From assembly GCF_000005505.3 (NCBI RefSeq), contig NC_016131.3:27457001-27521000 (forward strand): 64,000 nucleotides of DNA, read 5' to 3'. The notes beneath the pieces are model-generated. The model made no database searches, was not told the origin of the DNA, and was given only the letters and a program-made list of their open reading frames with translations. Of this stretch, positions 52,771 through 64,000 are shown piece after piece; positions within the stretch are counted from its first letter, which is position 1; every line of letters starts with the position of its first letter. The stretch is from Brachypodium distachyon. Lineage: Eukaryota > Streptophyta > Magnoliopsida > Poales > Poaceae. Both the position numbers and the translations under genes were made by a program.

Positions 52771-55700
52771 ATGGAGATGGGGATGATGAATAATCGGCCA
52801 GGATGGGTGGGGGGGCTGGTGGAGGAGAGCTTCTTCGTGGGTTGCGAGGCGCACGAGAGCCGGAAGAAGAACGAGAAGAACATCTTCTGCCTCGCCTGCC
52901 GCACCAGCATCTGCCCGCACTGCGCACCCGCGCACCGCCACCACCCTCCGCTCCTCCAGGTAACCAGTAACGCCATCAAATTCAATTCTTCTTCATTCCT
53001 CTCCCTAGCTAGCTTTCAATTAAATGCACGCACGCATGCGCCAGCCAACAAACACCGGCAAATTCGACCTCTTGATTGATTCCTGGGTCTCTTGCTTGCT
53101 GGGCGCCAGAGGAGCAGTTAATTGTGCTCTGAGACGACAGCCATATCCTTTCGGCTTACAACATGTTGGGGAGAAGTAGTTGATTGTTGTGTGCATGCTT
53201 AATTAGTTTTCTGTTCTTGATTTGCTACTTCAGTTCCGTTCGGTTCGGTTCAACCTAGCTTGCAAGTAATTCTCCTTTACATGCATGCTTGTTGGTGTGA
53301 AGGGATGGCTTTGTATACGTAGTACTTGGCCTATCTAAGAATCAATTAGTAGCCTTTTCTGGTCTGTCGTTGTCTCGTACTAAAACAATTTTGAAGCAGT
53401 AGCTGCTGAACTACAGCTAGAAATACTCCATCGTCACTACATCTTCCTCGTGCTTGATTATACACTCCCATTCCCTTGCTGACCAGAGAGAAGGAGCTGA
53501 GCGTGTGCTTCTTATCTATAGGGGCGATTTCCAGAAGTAATAAAGCATCATGCATAGTAATACGCTAATTACAGGCTTGGTTAATTGGTTGGGCCTAATC
53601 GCGGCGTGTGAGAGTTCCCAAGCGTTGTGGCTGTGTGTCCTCGGTCCCCGTGCACGTCTTTCGGCTTCCGCTTGTCGTTTCTCCAGGCCCTTGCTTCCTT
53701 GTGCTTTGTGCCGTGCCCCTCCGTCCTCCTTAATTAAACCTTCCGTGTTCCACCCCAATTACTGCAGCTAATAGCTTCGCCCAGATCTTTTTTACCTCTC
53801 CCAATTCCCCTCTTGTGCTTGTCAATTCTACCCATACTCTTCTACTCCACATTTTCTCGTTTGGTCTATCAGATCAGAGAGAGGAGTGTACGTGAGAAAC
53901 GAGGAAAAAAAAAGAAAACAGTGAAGTCAGTTACAGTTGGAGGAAGTAGAAAAGAAATTTGGACAGATTTTCACCGCGCCTTGGCCGCACCCCCGAAACG
54001 AGCATAGTCTTATAATTAAAGGGTCCTGGCTCTGGCCGTGAATTCAACCACGGCTGCCCCTGCATGCACCCTCTCCCACTCGCCCACCACCTGCAAGAAA
54101 AGTTACTCATCTCATCGGCCTCTCTCTAGGCTATCTAGGCTAGCTAGGCTCATCTTCTCAGCTTCCCGTTCTCCCTCGATTTCTCTCACAAGCGAGAGAG
54201 CGCTCTGGCCTCCATTTTTAACGGTGGTAATAGTGATTTCACTGTAGTACGCCCCTGATGCCATCAGCATTCATTCATCAGTCATCACCAAGCGATCATC
54301 ATCATCATCATTTCTTCCCCTTCTGCAACTGCAGAACCAGCGCAAATTCCAGCCCAATTCGTTGCCGCAAATGGGCAGGGTTATCCGGATTGTTTTGCCA
54401 TGCATAGCAAAACCAAGCAAACCCAAAGCAAATCACTCCCAACCTCCGTCCCCTGCTCAGTGAATGCTGACCCCCTGCCTGCACTGCAATGCAACGAGAC
54501 GCAGGCGCCCGGCCGGTTGGCGAATAAATGGATCGTTCCGTTGGCCATCCGTCCGTCCATCCAATCCACTTCATCTCTCATTGTTCTGTGGCTACTGGGC
54601 ACTGGCTACTGGCTAGCCCTGCCCAGCCAGCCAGCCGCTGTCAAGCGTGGCATCAGAGACAGAGAGGCCAGAGGGGGCAACAGTTTTTTTTCTTTTCTTC
54701 TTTTCTTCTTTTTACCATAAGTGTGCATGGTAAAAGAGCCTGCCCTGTTTCCAAACAAGGCCGGCCTCGATCCACACTGTTGGCCGAGGCTCCCCTTTGT
54801 GCAAGTCCTGCGTGCTTTGGCTACCGTCCAAATTCACCTTGGTGACGACGCTGTTCATTCATTCAGCACACAGTGACGGACGGTCACAGTTTTTCTTTTT
54901 TTTACCTCGGTCCAGGCAGCTGGCAGTGGCATCTGCTGGTTTTGCCCTTTTTTACCTTCCTGCCCTCGGGTACTTCGCGTAGACGGGTGCTGAGTACAGG
55001 GGCGATCTGGTCAATTGGCCATGGGTCAGGGGGTTCTGAGATTGCTGGGCCTTCCTGCTAGGCACGATGGAGTGTGAGTGTGCACCCTCTTTCCCTTGGT
55101 CTCCCACGATGGGGATAACGACGAGCCGCCGGTCAAAGCCAGCCAATTATTACTGCTGACTCACCTGCCCTTTAGCGTCCACACGGTAGGAAGGGAGGGG
55201 GCATGCATTATTATTGCCTCATCACATTGCTTTCTCTTCTTCTTCTTTTTTACCTCTCGTCACAGATTTACACTTTCGTGGTAGTAAAGTAAATTCTTAG
55301 AAGAGGTGATAGATTATTGTAATTGACTTTTGTAGGTGCGGAGGTATGTGTACAACGACGTGGTGCGCCTGGACGATCTGGAGAAGCTCATCGACTGCTC
55401 ATTCGTTCAGGTAAAAATTAGTAACATGCATGCATGGAGTAAATCTAATCGCTTTTGGTGTCTATATGTGAACTTATGCGAATGCATGCATGCATGCATG
55501 CAGCCCTACACGATCAACAGTGCGAAGGTGATCTTTCTGAAGCCGAGGCCGCAGTCCAGGCCCTTCAAGGGCTCCGGCAACATCTGCTTGACCTGTGACA
55601 GGATCCTCCAGGAGCCCTTCCACTTCTGCTGCCTCTCTTGCAAAGTATAGCACTCTTCTTTTAACTGCTACTCCTATTTCTACATGCATGCAAATCCTAT

Positions 55701-56187
55701 ATGATGATTAATTGATGGTTGTCATGCATGAGACGACGATCGATGATCGAGTTCTTCTTGCTAAGAAAAAACATGCACGGTTAATTCATGAATCATGACT
55801 GATGCATGCATGCAGGTGGATCATGTGATGATGCAGGGAGGCGATCTGTCAAACATCCTGTACATGTCCGGCGAGCCGGACGTGGCATGCTTCCCGCGCT
55901 TCGAGGACCTCAGAGTCGGTGGCGGTGGCAGCGGCTCATCAGCGTACCTTCATGTTGACAATGGCGGGCAAGTCACCCCGAACTCCATCCTTGAGGACAC
56001 CCTGGCGATGCACCATCACCAGTACCACCATTACGGGATCAATGGTGGTGGCAGTGGCTCCAGCACCGGCAGCGGCGCCCCGAAGAAGAAGAAAGGCGGG
56101 GGAGGAGGAGGGGGGTTCTTCCCTAAGATCGTCCTCTCGCTCAACAACAGGAGGAAGGGCGAGCCCCATAGGTCTCCCTTCGCCTGA
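52771..56187 (+). CDS. PLATZ zinc-dependent DNA-binding protein (4 exons, 258 aa)
   Basis: Plant AT-rich-sequence and zinc-binding protein; family members act in the nucleus as regulators, and cereal members affect endosperm and Pol III transcription. Exons: 52771-52959, 55336-55410, 55504-55644, 55816-56187, all GT-AG and in frame. Conserved blocks in order: FFVGCEAHESRKKNEKNIFC with CLACRTSICPHC (first Cys/His cluster, exon 1), HHPPLLQVRRYVYNDVVRLDDLEKLIDCS (cited by parts: RRYVYNDVVRL, LEKLIDCS), QPYTINSAKVIFLKPRPQSR, and CLTCDRILQEPFHFCCLSCKV (second cluster: CLTCDRIL, FCCLSCKV). The C-terminus is low-complexity (Gly/Ser, a His stretch, KKKK) and ends NNRRKGEPHRSPFA. Introns 2 and 3 end in GCATGCATGCAG. 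Intron 1 is 2.4 kb. Start: first of several Mets in MEMGMM. Confidence 0.94.
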
Positions 56188-57272
56188 TCAAATCCATGCA
56201 TGAAATCCTAGTACAGATCGAACTCCCCCCCTATATACTATGTGTTGCTATGTTGTTCATTACCGCTAAGCTAGTAGAGTGCTGTCTTAATTGTAATCCT
56301 TTGATTAGCCGTGTAGAGAGAGAAGGAGAGAAGGTGTTGGTTGGTTGATGGCCCATTTCCTAGCTCCCAGGGCCATCGTTAGGGCAGTGTTTTGACGAGA
56401 CTTGAGAGGAGATCTAGAGAGAGAGAGAGATTAGCTTGCTAGCTCTTGCAACTCCCCCCCTGTTACAACACTAGGTAGCTTAGGCACAGACTGCTTTGTG
56501 GGTCCACTGATCGTTGCATGCAAGGGTCCCAACAGGTTGTTTGGCTGCTGGCCTGGCTTACCAATTTTGTACTTGATGTAACGGGGTTATAGGTAGGTTG
56601 CTCGATCGCAGGCAGGCACTTCCATGACTATATATATCGCTCGTCCCCCTTATATATATAAACAGTGTTGTGAATTTTTGTGATGTGTATAACGATGATT
56701 ATGTACTTGGGTTATTTGCATTTGCATGCACGTCCATTGTGAATTAATTAATCATCCATGCAGGTAGAGATCATAGAGGTAGAGAGTGCTTTGCTCCCGC
56801 CCGCCCATGCATGCATGCGTGTCCCCCTTATATTTGCATTTGCATGATTACGGTTTGACCGGCATGGACGGGGCCAGCTGCAGACAGATCTCGGGCATGT
56901 TTGGTTTATCAACAATGCAGCCCTGTCAAATTTTGGCAAAATTTGGCTTGCCAATTATTTGGTCAACAACTTTTGAACCGACACATGGTCAAAGATTTGG
57001 CAAATATCTGTGAGAAGGATGGCTAGAAGGTCATTGGCAACTAAATTTTTGGCAACAAAGCAAACAATCACCAAATTTTAATTAGTTGCCAATATTTTGG
57101 CATGGCTAGAGTTGGCTCAAAACCAAACAGGCCCCTCAAGAAGAGATGTTCGATCGATCCTATGCATGGCAAGCTCATAACTTCGTAATCTCGGCTTAAT
57201 TATGCACTGTAGGACTATGGCCGTAGCTAACAAATCGACTCATGAATTCATGATAGTAACTTGTCGTGATGG
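56188..57272. other. PLATZ 3' flank and gene-free interval
   Basis: Probable 3' UTR first, with GA-rich and TATATA stretches. It includes a possible Tourist-like MITE at 56893-57134. No gene is visible. Confidence 0.4.
56893..57134. mobile_element. Possible Tourist-like MITE, 242 bp
   Basis: GGGCATGTTTGGTTTATC at the left, and the reverse complement of the right end GGGCCTGTTTGGTTTTGA. CTC flanks both sides (56890-56892, 57135-57137). The interior has several AAATTTTGGCAA-like inverted motifs. CTC is not the usual TWA target, so the class is uncertain. Confidence 0.55.
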
Positions 57273-58190
57273 TGTCACGGCAGATGCCATATGGTGGCTT
57301 AATTTGGGGCCGATGGACAAAGGAGGAACCGGAGGAGAGAGGACGAGAAGGGAAACACGCACAAATCACACAAGCACACACGGATCTATTCAGGTTCAGA
57401 GCCCTCTTGCCGAGGTAAGATTTCTACTCCTACTTTGTTGTATTAGCCGAGATAGGCAAGTTTAACAATGGCGCTCGTTGAGCTGTATTCTTGAGGAAGA
57501 AGGAGAAACCCTAGTTGTCTAAGTGCACCGTCCTCTTTTCTTACAGAGGGGTAAGGTTCTATTTATAAGCCGCCCATGTCACACTGACATGTGGGCCAAG
57601 TCTAACACCATCTTTCTTGGGCTTCGTCGGCACACGGCTTGATTCCCTCCCGGTAGCACCGCAGGGGACAAGACAACTTTACTTCTCCCTGTCACCTGGC
57701 AGAAAATACCGCTATCCTCTGCCGGTTTCCGTCAGAGATTCTTTTTCGGTGATTCCTCTCTACAGTTGCCTGACGCCGGTACGCAGGCACTGACTGATTT
57801 TCTGAGATGATGATGGCTCTGCTTTACTTTGCATCGCGTGGTCAGAATAAGACCGTTGAGAGATCTCGGCGAGCCGAGATCAAGGTGCTCCTCCTTATCC
57901 TGCAAATTCATAAGACAAAATCGTCATGCCGACATACGTCCGGGATGCCGACTTAGTGTCAGTTTGACTTTACGATGCCGGCATATATAACAATGCCGGC
58001 TTTGCCTCCGTCATGTCGGCTACAATTGTGACTCTGGCCGTAACTCGAATAATTCGAGCTGCCTGTGAGCCAGCGTACGTATGTACGTTTATATATTCGG
58101 CAGCAGCCTCCAAGGCGAGGTTGCCAGCTGTTCGTTCTGCCACCTTTTTGCGTGTGGCCGAAAGCATTGATTTTTTTGGGGACTAGAGAA
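57273..58190 (+). mobile_element. Probable LTR of a retrotransposon
   Basis: Begins TGTCACGGCAGATGCCAT, a start I associate with Pooideae Gypsy LTRs. It has a TATTTATAAG promoter box at 57560-57569 and no coding sequence. The right end and a target duplication could not be placed, so the extent is a guess. Confidence 0.4.
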
Positions 58191-58990
58191 GTGTCGGCTT
58201 CCTCCTCAGATCCATCCTGCTCTCTTCCATCAACTAATTAACCATGCATGCATGGGAAGAACAAACCCCGTACGTGAGCATCCGAGCTTAAAGAGAAGAA
58301 ACACAAAGCTCTAGCTATAAATCCATCTTTACACTGCTTCCGGCCGTACCAAAATTCATTGGGACATCACGACTGAGACGACCTGATTTACGGTACTAGC
58401 AGTAGCTTAAACACTTTGTTTATAGGTTGTTCCATGCCTCATATGTACACGGGGTATTTGACAATGGTTTTCTTTGACCCGCAAGTTGGCACTCTCTGCA
58501 CTGCATGCATGCTTGCCCTGCGAGGGCTGCGACTAGATAGCATCTGGTATAGCTAGCTGGCTTGGATGGACATGAAGCCGGCCGGCCAGCTCGTGGCCCG
58601 AGAACGCAGTGACAAGTTGGTGTTCTTCACGTGAAGGTGGGAGACCAATGGCTAGCTTCGAGATAGCTAGACAATAAACGTACTTCATCGACAGGGGAGC
58701 CGTGATCAAATCGACTCGTACGTACGATCGAATATACAATCGAAGTGGCACTGTAATTGTAACCACAGTAGATTTTTTACAAGCTACTAGTTCTAACAAT
58801 GAATTTTACGTAATTTATTTTCTTCTAGTAGTAAAAACTCCTCCGATATCAATTTGGATCGCGCACGGAAAAAACGAGAAGAGTGTTACAAATAGTTATT
58901 TCTCGGTCAAAAATTATAGCCATCCATTGAAGATTTTCTAATCATGTATATTTACATCAATCTTGCACAAATCTCATGATTGGAATTGGT
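58191..58990. other. Gene-free interval before the terminal LINE
   Basis: About 800 bp with CATGCATG and GCCGGCCGG cores but no gene, RNA or element that I can support. Confidence 0.4.
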
Positions 58991-59259
58991 TGTTTTTTTT
59001 CAAGAATTTGACCCAGCGGGCGCATCATCAATTAAATAAGGAGTTGGACAGAGTGCCAATTACAACACCGCGGAGCGGTTATAACGCCACGGAGTGGCTA
59101 AGACAACAAGAGAAACTACGTGACATCCACTCGCCAAAGCGGCCGAGAACGCAACCCCTCCTCTGAGAAGCCCGGCATTCTCCCAACACACCACCTCCTC
59201 CCGAATGCACGCGACCACCCTGCGGACCTCCGGAGAAGCCCCCGTTCAAGACCACGTCA

Positions 59260-62200
59260 TTGCGGTGTCGTCAAATAGTCCAAAACACCAACGTGACCGC
59301 CGTCCTCAAGTCCTTGGCCACACCATGCGGCCCGGTGATGCCAGCCCACCAAGCCCGGATGTCCACATCCGCCCTCGGCGTCCACGCCTCCCGGTTCCAC
59401 GCGACAGGCACCACCTCCCACCCCTGTCGGGTGAAAACGTACCCCAACAGAAGGTGGGTCAAGGTCTCCGGCTCCTAATCGCAGAGGGGGCAACGCGAGG
59501 GGTGGGGAAGGTGGGGAAGCCCTCGCCTTTCAAGCCAATCCGCCGTCCAACATTGGTCATTTGCCGCCAGCCAGGCAAAGAATTTGCACTTGCCCGGCGC
59601 CCGAGAGCCCCAGATCTGCCTCGCCAGGGGCTCCACCGTTTTGCCCGCGAACAGATTCCGGTATGCGGACCTCGCCGAATAGACCCCATCCTTCGACCAG
59701 TTCCACACCAGGGAATCCTCCACATTCTCCTCCAAATGAAACCCCTGAAGCCGAGTCCAGAGAACAAGGAACTCGCTGATCGCTTCCTCCCCCAGATCCG
59801 GCCCTACATCCATGAGCCAAGCGCCATGAACACCATCGCGAACGGTCCTCGTGCGTAACATTCGGGGGCGCACCACAGCCGCCAGAGACGGAAACTCGTC
59901 CCGGATCCGGCAACCATCGAGCCACCTATCGGTCCAGAAGAGGGTCCCACGGCCTTCACCCACCCAGGAAGAAGTTGCCGCCTCGAAGATGTCATTGACC
60001 AGCCCCGTGGTCGTGACGGCGAACTCCTTCCAAGGTTTCGAATCATCCACCTTGTCCAACCACAGCCACCTAACCCTCAATGCGGCATTGAGATAGCCGA
60101 GATTGGGAATTCCCAATCCACCTAACTCCTTCGGCTTGCATACCTTGTCCCAAGCAACAAGGCAATGCCCACCGTGTGCCTCCTTATGACCCTTCCACAA
60201 GAAACCCCTACAAAGCTTTTCCACGCCCTTCAAAACCTTCCCGGGAAGATCCAAGGACATCATCGAATAGACCGGAATGGCCGCCAAGGTTGATTTCACG
60301 AGCACCATTCGGCCACACTTCCAAAGAAGAGGAGCCTTCCACGCCGTCACCTTACTCCCCACCTTGTCCACCATGGAGCTCAACTGGTTAGCTGTGACCT
60401 TGCGGACCCCAAGCGGAAGCCCCACGTATGTGCAAGGAAAGCTGCCCACTTCGCAATGGAGCAAGGAGGCAACAAGCTCACCTTGTTCCTGGGAACAACG
60501 AATGAGGTGAGCCGAGCACTTAGAAAAGTTCGTGCGTAGCCCCAACGCCATGCCGAAGTCACTAATGATGGCTGAGCAGGCCAAACGGTCCTTCCGAGTG
60601 GGTCGCAGGAAGGTGACCACATCATCCGCAAAGATGGAGGTACGATGGCGAAACCCACGCTCCGCCAAACGGGAGAGCACACCCTCCGCCGCCGGCTTCT
60701 CGAAAAAGCCGTGGAGGATGTCCATCACCAGGATGAACAACATCGACGACAGGGGGTCCCCCTACCGAAGTCCACGCCTATGATCAATAGGCTCGCAGGG
60801 GATCCCATTCATGAGCACTCGAGTGGTGGCCGTCGAGAGAAGCCCATAGATCCATGACCTGAACCGAGGTCCAAAGCCCCTCCTCTCAAGAGTCTCAAGG
60901 AGGAACCCCCAATCCACAGTGTCGAACGCCTTCGTGATGTCAAGCTTGAGAAAGACGGCATCAATCCTTGCACTGTGCAGCCGCCTCGCCGTGCCTTGGA
61001 CCAGCATGAAGTTATCATGCAGGCACCTGCCCTTAACGAAAGCGCTCTGATGAGGGCCCACCAAGCGCGGCAGGTGGGCCGCCACCCTCGTCACCACCAC
61101 CTTGGCGAACAGCTTCGCCATGCTATGAATGAGGCTCACCGGACGAAAATCCCGAACCTCCTTCGCATCTGGCCGCTTCGGAAGGAGGGTGATGAACGCC
61201 CTGTTAATGGCCTCCATCCCCCCGACATTGAGCCTAGCCATAGCCCGAAACACATCGACCACATCCTGCTTGATAATATCCCAGCAGACCACATAGAAGC
61301 GCCCAGAGAAGCCATCTAGCCCCGACGCCTTGTCGGGCTCCATGGACTTGCCACGGCCCAAATCTCTTCCTCCGTAAAGTCGGCCTCGAGGCCTGTTAGA
61401 TCACAGCTGGGAACACCAAGAGCCTCGAGGTCCAGCGTGAAACCACGGTGCGGGGCGGCACCAAGAAGGGAGGAGAAAAACTCATCCACCGCCATCGCTT
61501 TGGCCTCCTGGTTCGACACCACCACCCCATCCACTAGAAGCTGCGAAATGAAGTTCTTTCTCCGGCGGTGGCTAGCCTGTAGGTGAAAAAAAATCTAGTA
61601 CAGGCATCCCCCTCCTTCAACCAATGCAGCAGCGACCTCTGCCTCGCCATCGTCCTCTCCAAAGAAGCTAGGCCAAGGAGCTTCTTCTTGAAGGCCTGTC
61701 TCAACGCCCTCTCCTTCGTAGACGGTGAACGGCTCTCCATCGCCACATTGAAGCGGAAAATGACCTTCGTGCCAAGGATCTGTAGTTCCGTATTCCCCAC
61801 GAAACGATCGCTCCAACTTTGGACCCGTTTTGCCACCGCCCGTGGTCTCGCATCCACCCTCTTGAAGGGGTTGCCAATCGCCGGCCCAGCATTCCAAGCC
61901 TCCTGAACCACATCCATGAATCCATCCATTTTGGGCCAAGAGCTCTCGAAGATGAATCTACGGCCCCTCAACAATTGGGCCTCCAACGAGAGGAGTAGTG
62001 GGCTGTGATCCGAAGTCGCAGTGCTAAGAGCAGAGAGGAAGGAGTCCGGGTAGCTAGACTCGCAATCCACGGAGGCGAAGACCCTGTCCAATTTCTCCAA
62101 GGTCGCATGCTCCCTCTCATTCGACCACATGAACCTCCGGCCATTCAAGTAAAGCTCCTTGAGGTCAAGATCCCTCAACACCACCCATCTAAACCGGCCC

Positions 62201-62706
62201 ATCATCCGACGATTGATGAGAGAGTTATTCTTGTCACTAGGGTCGACAATAAGATTGAAGTCCCCAGCCAAGATCCACGGCCCGGCATGAAGATCACGAA
62301 TATCCCTAAGCTCTTGCAAGAAGAGCACCTTGTCCTCATCACTCTGCGGCCCTTAGACCACCATGAACCACCAACCCGGCCTCTGTCCATCTTGGACAAA
62401 AGCCGTGACCGCATTCTGGGAGAGGTGTGGGTTCGAAATAGTGACCTCACCACTCTTCCAAGCCACAACAATCCCTCCACAAGTGCCATCCGCCGGGAGA
62501 AAGAAAAAAGAATCAAACCCTGGACCCAAACACTTCTCCACCATGTAACGAGTAACCATGTTTAATTTTGATTCCTGAATCCCTACAACATTGGCCCCCG
62601 ACGAGGCCACCACTTGGCGAACCGCCGTACGCTTAGCTCTAGAGTTTAAGCCACGTACATTCCACACCAGTAAATTCAAAGTCGTAGAAGCCATATACAA
62701 GCCCAC
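59260..62706 (-). pseudogene. LINE ORF2: endonuclease, reverse transcriptase, zinc-knuckle domain, broken
   Basis: The endonuclease starts MASTTLNLLVWNVRGLNSRA and has GIQESKLN, WILAGDFNLI, the catalytic-type ATSDHSPLL, and TLEKLDRVFA. Reverse transcriptase has ASGLDGFSGRFY, FRPVSLIHSMAKLFAKVV, HQSAFVKGRCLHDNF, LKLDITKAFDTVDW, the FADD box (SIFADDVVTF) and YVGLPLG. The C-terminal part ends with ARQIWGSRAPGKCKFFAWLA and CPLCD. Lesions: TAA at 62353-62355 in the VYGP motif, frameshifts near 61534 and 61360, TAG at about 60764-60766 in the QGDPLSS motif, and TAG near 59477. The domain order EN-RT-zf is that of plant L1 elements. Confidence 0.92.
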
Positions 62707-62744
62707 CCACCACCGGCCTAAGGCCCAAAACGGCTCCTCGCGAG

Positions 62745-63971
62745 CTATCCGCTCGCAGCCACCACCCTTTCACCCTCCTCCAGAGGAAGGGCCTGGAACT
62801 CCCATCCGAAAAGTGCCATGATGGCCCCCAGGTGCTTTGAGCTCAGGGGCTGCTCGAAGAGGCGCAGGTAGGCTTGCAGGACCTCATCGCCAATGTGCTC
62901 CCCCTCCCGTGCCAGCCCAAGACGCCGAATTAACACATGTTGCTGCCTCTTAACACCAGCCGACGGCGCGCACTTGGCCGCAAGCCGGCGGCTACGCCGA
63001 CGAGATGACGACGTCGTCACCCGTCGCCTCGCACGTCTCGCCGGAGGCCTGGGCAGTATCTGAGTCTTCGAGCGTCAGACGGCAGTTCGAAAGAGCTCAA
63101 CCGCCTGCCCATCCTCCACCAACCGCGAATCCTCTCCCGGTGTTGCCGGCGCTGGCGACACGCTGACCTCGAACATGCTCTAGCTCGGCTGAGCAGATCG
63201 AGGCGGAGAAAGCGTGCCCACCACCCGCGGAGAAGAGAACTCCGTCTCATCTAAGGTCCAGCACCCTGCCGACCTCTCCAGCCTCCAGGCCGAGCTCGCA
63301 GCCGGTGAAGAGGACCCCTCGGGTCCTGCGTCCACCGCAGGGGAGGAAGATCCCTCCAGCCCGGCGTCCCCAGCAGGGGAGGAGGACCCCTCCAGACCGA
63401 CGTCAATCACCGCCGAAAGAGGAGAAAGGGACGCCTCAAGGTGCATCAGGTCCCAATCCCCCCCGGCCTCCACATCCCCACGCTCCGGGAGAAGAAAGCA
63501 GGCCTCCGTCTCCAGAGGAGAGGCCCGCCGCGGAACAAACGCCGGTGCCGTCTTCGAGAGGCGGGACCGGCCGACCACCATGTTTGCCCCCACCTGCACC
63601 CTGCGGCCAGCATCCACGCGTGGCTCCAGGTGGTCGTCGACATCGTCACTGTCGACACGCCCGCGCGAGCACTCAAAAGAGTTCTACCACGGCCGACGCG
63701 CCTCCCGACCCATCCCCGGGTAGTACCCCGGAGCACCACCATCGCAGTCGTCGTCCGACGCCCAATCGCCGTGCGACGAGCGGTCCGTCGACTCCCCCAC
63801 CTCCTCCACTAGAAGCAAGTGAATGAGGACGTTGTACTCGAGCAGGTCCACCACCTGCGGAACCATCTGCTCCGGAGGCACCCTCAAGTCGTCATCCTCA
63901 TCTTCCTCCACCCGTGCCGGCGGCTCGACGACCTGGTAGAGTTTCTCCTTTGGGATAATGTTCGGATTCAC
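62745..63971 (-). pseudogene. LINE ORF1-like region, broken
   Basis: Minus-strand frames upstream of ORF2: NPNIIPKEKLYQVVEPPARV and VDLLEYNVLIHLLLVEE (63700-63971), then a Gly/Ser region with 11-residue repeats (GLEGSSSPAGD, GLEGSSSPAVD, GPEGSSSPAAS; about 63295-63410). A basic stretch RRRSRRLAAKCAPSAGVKRQ (about 62940-63010) follows, then LGLAREGEHIGDEVLQAY. Frames change several times. Position and composition fit a plant LINE ORF1, whose product binds RNA. Confidence 0.65.
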
Positions 63972-64000
63972 CGTCCACGCGAAGACCCGAAACCGACCCA

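Larger units (their letters stand above)
58991..64000 (-). mobile_element. Degenerate L1-type LINE, minus strand, 5' end beyond the window
   Basis: A T8 run near 58992-58999 is the A tail seen from the plus strand. Reading leftwards from 64000 there is an ORF1-like part (62745-63971), then ORF2 (about 62706-59260) with endonuclease, reverse transcriptase and a zinc-knuckle associated domain. All are interrupted by stops and frameshifts. About 5 kb is present, so the copy is nearly full length in this window but inactive. Confidence 0.88.

Noticed and set aside
59205..59858. Plus-strand ORF of 217 codons at the LINE 3' end, and 62005-62565 similar
   Set aside because: They are antisense shadows of the LINE ORF2 reading frames.

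Overview
This 64 kb window is nuclear DNA of a grass, most likely a small-genome Pooideae species such as Brachypodium or a relative. The reasons are GC-rich first exons with GT-AG introns, many Stowaway MITEs with CTCCCTCC termini and TA target duplications, and gene families typical of grasses. I recall rice HMA9 and a mitochondrial thioredoxin o gene lying close together on chromosome 6, which would fit microsynteny, but I could not check this. No search or alignment program was used. Exon boundaries were derived by hand from splice consensus, reading-frame continuity and remembered family proteins.

Layout. 1-1126 is the end of an LTR. 1461-2540 is a Harbinger-type element with a Stowaway inside it. 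4202-12430 (minus) is a broken LRR receptor-like protein gene, split by an old Ty1/copia element (5216-10630) that itself carries a 762 bp CACTA-type element. 13.3-14.4 kb is a cluster of Stowaway MITEs. 14617-15768 (plus) is an F-box gene. 17.0-19.2 kb holds two gene fragments: a copy of HMA9 exon 2, and a broken F-box-associated sequence. 19378-26048 (minus) is an intact nine-exon HMA9-like copper ATPase gene. 26.1-31.0 kb is gene-free. 31069-32577 (plus) is a single-exon NLR-like protein without LRRs. 33137-35799 (plus) is fibrillarin, with two U60-type box C/D snoRNAs in intron 5. 36430-38508 (plus) is a mitochondrial thioredoxin o. 39402-46277 (plus) is a membrane/ARM-repeat protein (BLE2-like) whose first intron was swollen by a 2.4 kb Harbinger-type element and contains an NPF transporter fragment. 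47.9-48.8 kb is a 5'-truncated LINE with a 13 bp target duplication. 52771-56187 (plus) is a PLATZ zinc-finger gene. About 57.27-58.19 kb looks like LTR sequence. About 58.99 kb to the window end is a degenerate L1-type LINE on the minus strand.

The genes are independent units, not an operon or a pathway cluster. The one functional coupling visible in the sequence is fibrillarin with its intronic snoRNAs: the box C/D methyltransferase gene also appears to encode guide RNAs that its own protein would use. I see no convincing undescribed multi-gene system. The most informative signals are the twin U60 snoRNAs, the layered insertions with intact target duplications, and the degenerate LRR-less NLR-like gene.
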